A stretch of DNA of 6,387 nt, from NCBI GenBank assembly GCA_030653405.1, contig JAURZO010000052.1, positions 1 through 6,387 on the forward strand. Reading direction: 5' to 3'. Origin of the DNA: Zwartia sp. (GTDB lineage Bacteria; Pseudomonadota; Gammaproteobacteria; Burkholderiales; Burkholderiaceae_B). A program made the position numbers and the translations under genes. Each line of letters opens with the position of its first letter. Position 1 is the stretch's first letter. Of the stretch, positions 3,723 through 6,387 are shown piece by piece. The notes under the pieces were generated by a model that saw only the letters and a program-made list of their open reading frames with translations, made no database searches and had not been told where the DNA came from.

Positions 3723-6387
3723 ATGAAGGCTATCAATTATTTAAGTTATGGGTGTTCAAGTCGTCGCTTAGCGCTTAGTCGTCTGAGCATCGTTTTGGCG
3801 CTCTGTTTTGCGACTTACGTGCAATCAGCCCCGGTAGGTGGCAGCGTTGCAGCCGGCAGTGCAAGCATCAGCGCAGGCGCAGGCAACACCACCATTGTGC
3901 AGTCCACGCCGAGTGCGGTGATTAACTGGCAGGGGTTTAGCGTCGGGCCAAGTGAGTCGGTTAAATTCGTTCAACCAAGCAGCAGCTCTGTGATCTTAAA
4001 CCGTGTCACGAGTCCAAACGCCAGCAGCATCCAAGGCGCGATATCGGCTAACGGTAAAGTATTTCTCGTCAATCCAAATGGCATTGTGTTTGGACCAAAT
4101 TCTCAAGTCAATGTTGGGGGCATGGTTGCCTCGACTCTCAACATCACGGATGCGAACTTCATGTCCGGTAACTATAAGTTTGCCGGTGATAGTGCAGCAG
4201 AAGTCCTTAACCAAGGCACCATCAGCACAAGTGCTGAGGGCGGACATGTCGCCTTGCTGGGGGCACGGGTGAGTAATGAAGGCCTCATCACCGCGCGTCT
4301 GGGTACTGTCGCACTGGCAGCAGGTTCGGCCGTGACACTGGATGTCGCAGGTGACAACTTACTGAATATCACAGTGGATCAAGGTGCCGTCGATGCGCTG
4401 GTGCGCAACGGTGGCATGATTAAAGCCGATGGTGGTCAGGTTTTAATGACCGCTCGTGGAGCCGGTCGCTTGCTGGCGAATGCCGTCAACAATACGGGTG
4501 TGATTCAGGCGCAAACGATTCAGAACCAGAATGGCACGATTCGTCTAAGCGCAGGCCCAGAGGCTGGAATCACGACCGTCAGCGGTTCGCTTGATGCGTC
4601 AGGTTCTGCTGTAGGACAGAAAGGTGGCAGAGTCGAGGTCTTGGGTAAAACGGTGAAACTCGTCAACGCCAAGGTCAATGCCTCGGGTGATTCGGGTGGT
4701 GGATTGATCGTGGTGGGGGGTAATTTTAAAGGTGCCGGTTCACAGCCTAATGCGCTGAATACGTCGATTGATCGCACTACAGTAATCAAAGCTGATGCGA
4801 TTCGCGTTGGAAATGGCGGTCGAATTTCTGTATGGTCTGATGCCGCAACAATCTTCGAAGGTAAGATCAGCGCCCGCGGTGGCGCGCAAGCAGGTGACGG
4901 TGGCTTTGTAGAGACCTCAGGCAAACAAGTGATACTCGCTGAAACGGCGAGCGTCGATACACTCGCGCCAATGGGTAAGACAGGCATGTGGCTCTTGGAT
5001 CCGGTGAATTGGACGATTGCGACTTCTGGTGGTGATGAAACGCCGGCATCAATTGCGGCGAGTCTCGCAAGTAGCGACAGAACGATTGTGGCTGATAACG
5101 ACATTAACGTGAATGACGCAGTCACCTGGAGTACCCCACAAGACTTGACACTCAATGCGGGACATGACGTCAACGTTAATGCAGCTATCACCGCTAGCAC
5201 TGCGGGTGCACAACTGATCATCATAGCTGGAAATGATGTTTCGATAGCAGGTGCTATTACTGCAAGCGGTGCTGGAAATCAAGTGAACGTTACGGCCGCG
5301 CGTGACATTACTGCGACGGGCGAAATTACTGCAAGCTCGGCTGACACCTTGGTCAGTATGACTGCCGGACAAGACATATCGGTCGGAACTGTCACGACAG
5401 ATGGTGGTGGGTCGATGGTACTTCGTGCTAATAGAAACGTCACCCTTGACTTAGCTTCAGCTGCAGCAGGAACCGGTACAGTGACCTTGATTGCAGATAA
5501 CGATGGCACAGGTCCTGGCGTCGAGGGTGGCACAGTTATTCTGGGCACTGGCATTACAGCAGTTAACACTGTGATTCGTTTTAATCCAGTGACCTACGCG
5601 CTCACCTCATCTGAGGTGGCGGCCTATGAGATAAAAATAGGTGGAAACAAGGATGTGAGAGCTTGGGTTTTTACGCAGGCAGAGAATAAAGTCTACGACA
5701 CTACGACCACAGGAACATTGAGTTTCGATGGGACTCCTACAGATGCGAGTGCAGTGACTTTGAACGCAGGGACTGCAACGTTTGATGATAAAAATGTTGG
5801 TGATAGTAAGACTGTTACTTATTCTGGTTATAGCTTGGGTGGGGTTGATACTAATCTTGCCTTATATTCGTCATCGGGTACGCACACTGCGAACATTACC
5901 CCAGCTGCATTAGTGGTGACTGCGACTGGGATCGACAAGGTGTATGACGCCACCGTCACGGGGACGGTCTCGCTCGCTGCAACGCCTCTGGCAGGTGACA
6001 CGGTGATCCTGGCCAACACTGCGGCAGACTATCTGGACAAGAACGTTGGTGTGGATAAGACCATCAACGTCTCGGGGATTAGCCTGTCTGGCACCGATGC
6101 GGGGAACTACACCGCAAATACGACGGCAGTGACGACGGCGACCATTACACCTGCGCCCTTGATTGTGAGCGCCACTGGCATCGACAAGGTGTATGACACG
6201 ACCGTCACAGGACCGGTGACGCTCGCTGCAACGCCTCTGGCAGGTGACACGGAGATCCTGGCCAACACTGCGGCAGACTATCTTGACCAGAACGTTGGTG
6301 TGGATAAGACCATCAATGTCTCTGGCATTAGCCTCTCAGGCGCCGATGCGGGGAACTACACCGCTAACACCACGACAGTCACGACCG
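3723..6387 (+). CDS. Two-partner-secretion exoprotein / filamentous-haemagglutinin-like adhesin, 3' end cut by window
   Basis: This is a large secreted or surface-held adhesin-type protein; the first 888 codons are visible and the frame stays open. The ATG at 3723 has a good ribosome binding site. A long signal peptide (basic R14, R15, R20; hydrophobic core about 21-32) is cleaved near residue 35/36. The TPS domain follows at about 37-150, with VINWQGFSVG, VILNRV and VFLVNPNGIVFG (NPNG at 117-120), the signature read by a TpsB/FhaC-type outer-membrane transporter. That transporter gene is not in the window. Glycine- and asparagine-rich beta-helix sequence runs to about 420, including ISARGG, GGFVETSGK and WLLDP (423-427), a familiar order in proteobacterial family members. 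Four 23-residue repeats (474-564) and three 83-residue YDG-type repeats (from 656) follow. The visible mature part contains no cysteine, as is usual for TPS passengers. The gene appears separately transcribed from the upstream unit. Confidence 0.95.
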   Translation, partial: MKAINYLSYGCSSRRLALSRLSIVLALCFATYVQSAPVGGSVAAGSASISAGAGNTTIVQSTPSAVINWQGFSVGPSESVKFVQPSSSSVILNRVTSPNASSIQGAISANGKVFLVNPNGIVFGPNSQVNVGGMVASTLNITDANFMSGNYKFAGDSAAEVLNQGTISTSAEGGHVALLGARVSNEGLITARLGTVALAAGSAVTLDVAGDNLLNITVDQGAVDALVRNGGMIKADGGQVLMTARGAGRLLANAVNNTGVIQAQTIQNQNGTIRLSAGPEAGITTVSGSLDASGSAVGQKGGRVEVLGKTVKLVNAKVNASGDSGGGLIVVGGNFKGAGSQPNALNTSIDRTTVIKADAIRVGNGGRISVWSDAATIFEGKISARGGAQAGDGGFVETSGKQVILAETASVDTLAPMGKTGMWLLDPVNWTIATSGGDETPASIAASLASSDRTIVADNDINVNDAVTWSTPQDLTLNAGHDVNVNAAITASTAGAQLIIIAGNDVSIAGAITASGAGNQVNVTAARDITATGEITASSADTLVSMTAGQDISVGTVTTDGGGSMVLRANRNVTLDLASAAAGTGTVTLIADNDGTGPGVEGGTVILGTGITAVNTVIRFNPVTYALTSSEVAAYEIKIGGNKDVRAWVFTQAENKVYDTTTTGTLSFDGTPTDASAVTLNAGTATFDDKNVGDSKTVTYSGYSLGGVDTNLALYSSSGTHTANITPAALVVTATGIDKVYDATVTGTVSLAATPLAGDTVILANTAADYLDKNVGVDKTINVSGISLSGTDAGNYTANTTAVTTATITPAPLIVSATGIDKVYDTTVTGPVTLAATPLAGDTEILANTAADYLDQNVGVDKTINVSGISLSGADAGNYTANTTTVTT
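5142..5414 (+). repeat. Four tandem 23-residue beta-helix repeats in the exoprotein
   Basis: Units begin at 5142, 5211, 5280 and 5349. The first three are exactly 69 bases and the fourth is 66. The shared pattern is a hydrophobic strand, then AG-x-D, then a second strand, then (I/V)T(A/T)(S/D), as in NAGHDVNV...AAITAS and TAARDITA...EITASS. The even register suggests one helical coil per unit in a right-handed beta-helix. At the DNA level the units are diverged, so this is an old duplication or structural convergence. Confidence 0.7.
5688..5936 (+). repeat. YDG-type repeat 1 (83 residues, divergent)
   Basis: This unit opens with KVYD (5688-5699) and ends just before the next KVYD. It has the family landmarks KVYD-(T)-TVTG-like opening, DDKNVGDSKTV in the middle and an ITPAAL close. 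It covers residues 656-738. By hand count 32 of 83 codons end in G or C (39%), much lower than the next unit. Confidence 0.75.
5937..6185 (+). repeat. YDG-type repeat 2 (83 residues)
   Basis: This unit opens with KVYD at 5937 and is exactly 249 bases, the same as repeat 1. Landmarks are DKNVGVDKTI, the GISLSGTDAGNYTAN segment and the ITPAPL close. It covers residues 739-821. By hand count 60 of 83 codons end in G or C (72%). It is nearly identical to repeat 3. Confidence 0.85.
6186..6387 (+). repeat. YDG-type repeat 3 (cut by window end)
   Basis: This unit opens with KVYD at 6186, exactly 249 bases after the previous one, and 202 bases are visible. Compared base by base with repeat 2, I count 22 differences in 202 positions (about 89% identity) with no gaps; seven of 67 residues change. 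The array very probably continues beyond the window. Confidence 0.85.

Noticed and set aside
3611..3778. 56-codon + strand frame starting at ATG 3611
   Set aside because: It overlaps the well-supported exoprotein start in another frame, has no evident ribosome site, and its product has no recognisable features.
4520..5224. Long minus-strand open frame opposite the exoprotein
   Set aside because: It is a shadow of the Ala/Gly/Thr/Val-rich coding strand; its product is a low-complexity Ser/Pro/Ala/Thr/Val mixture with no domain. The same holds for the other minus-strand frames at 3996-4372, 4867-5569 and 5828-6019.
5688..6387. CRISPR array or insertion sequence at the 249-base repeats
   Set aside because: The repeats are in-frame protein repeats of 83 codons with no spacers, terminal inverted repeats or transposase.

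Overview
The window reads as Gram-negative, most likely proteobacterial, chromosome. The evidence is a REC-HD-GYP response regulator, an outer-membrane-type lipoprotein with a lipobox, a Sec-exported protein and the start of a large two-partner-secretion (TPS) exoprotein. Base composition is intermediate, roughly half GC by eye. A beta- or gammaproteobacterium fits best, but nothing here fixes the genus. All supported genes are on the + strand.

Layout. (1) Positions 1-1093 hold a response regulator with an HD-GYP cyclic-di-GMP phosphodiesterase output. Its first residues lie before the window. (2) Positions 1186-2622 hold a patatin-like phospholipase with a lipoprotein signal peptide. (3) Positions 2666-3415 hold a small exported protein with a gamma-glutamylcyclotransferase-like core. 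The gaps are 92 and 43 bases with no terminator, so genes 2 and 3, and perhaps gene 1, may be co-transcribed. (4) Positions 3416-3722 are a 307-base intergenic region. It has a weak terminator-like hairpin, three further inverted repeats, a good GG-N10-GC sigma-54-type promoter match and a clear ribosome binding site. (5) Position 3723 to the window end is the first 888 codons of a filamentous-haemagglutinin-like TPS exoprotein, and the frame stays open. It has an N-terminal signal, a TPS domain with NPNG, a beta-helix body with four 23-residue repeats, a WLLDP segment, and then YDG-type repeats with an exact 83-residue period.

How the genes may work together (inference). The first gene probably lowers cyclic-di-GMP in response to a sensor kinase. 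The next two encode envelope enzymes that could act on lipids and gamma-glutamyl compounds. The last is a surface adhesin with its own promoter. Cyclic-di-GMP often controls adhesins, and the adhesin promoter resembles the sigma-54 class that uses enhancer-binding activators. A regulatory link is therefore plausible but not shown. I see no defence system, CRISPR array, insertion sequence, tRNA or rRNA. The most informative parts are the adhesin's control region and its recently amplified repeats.
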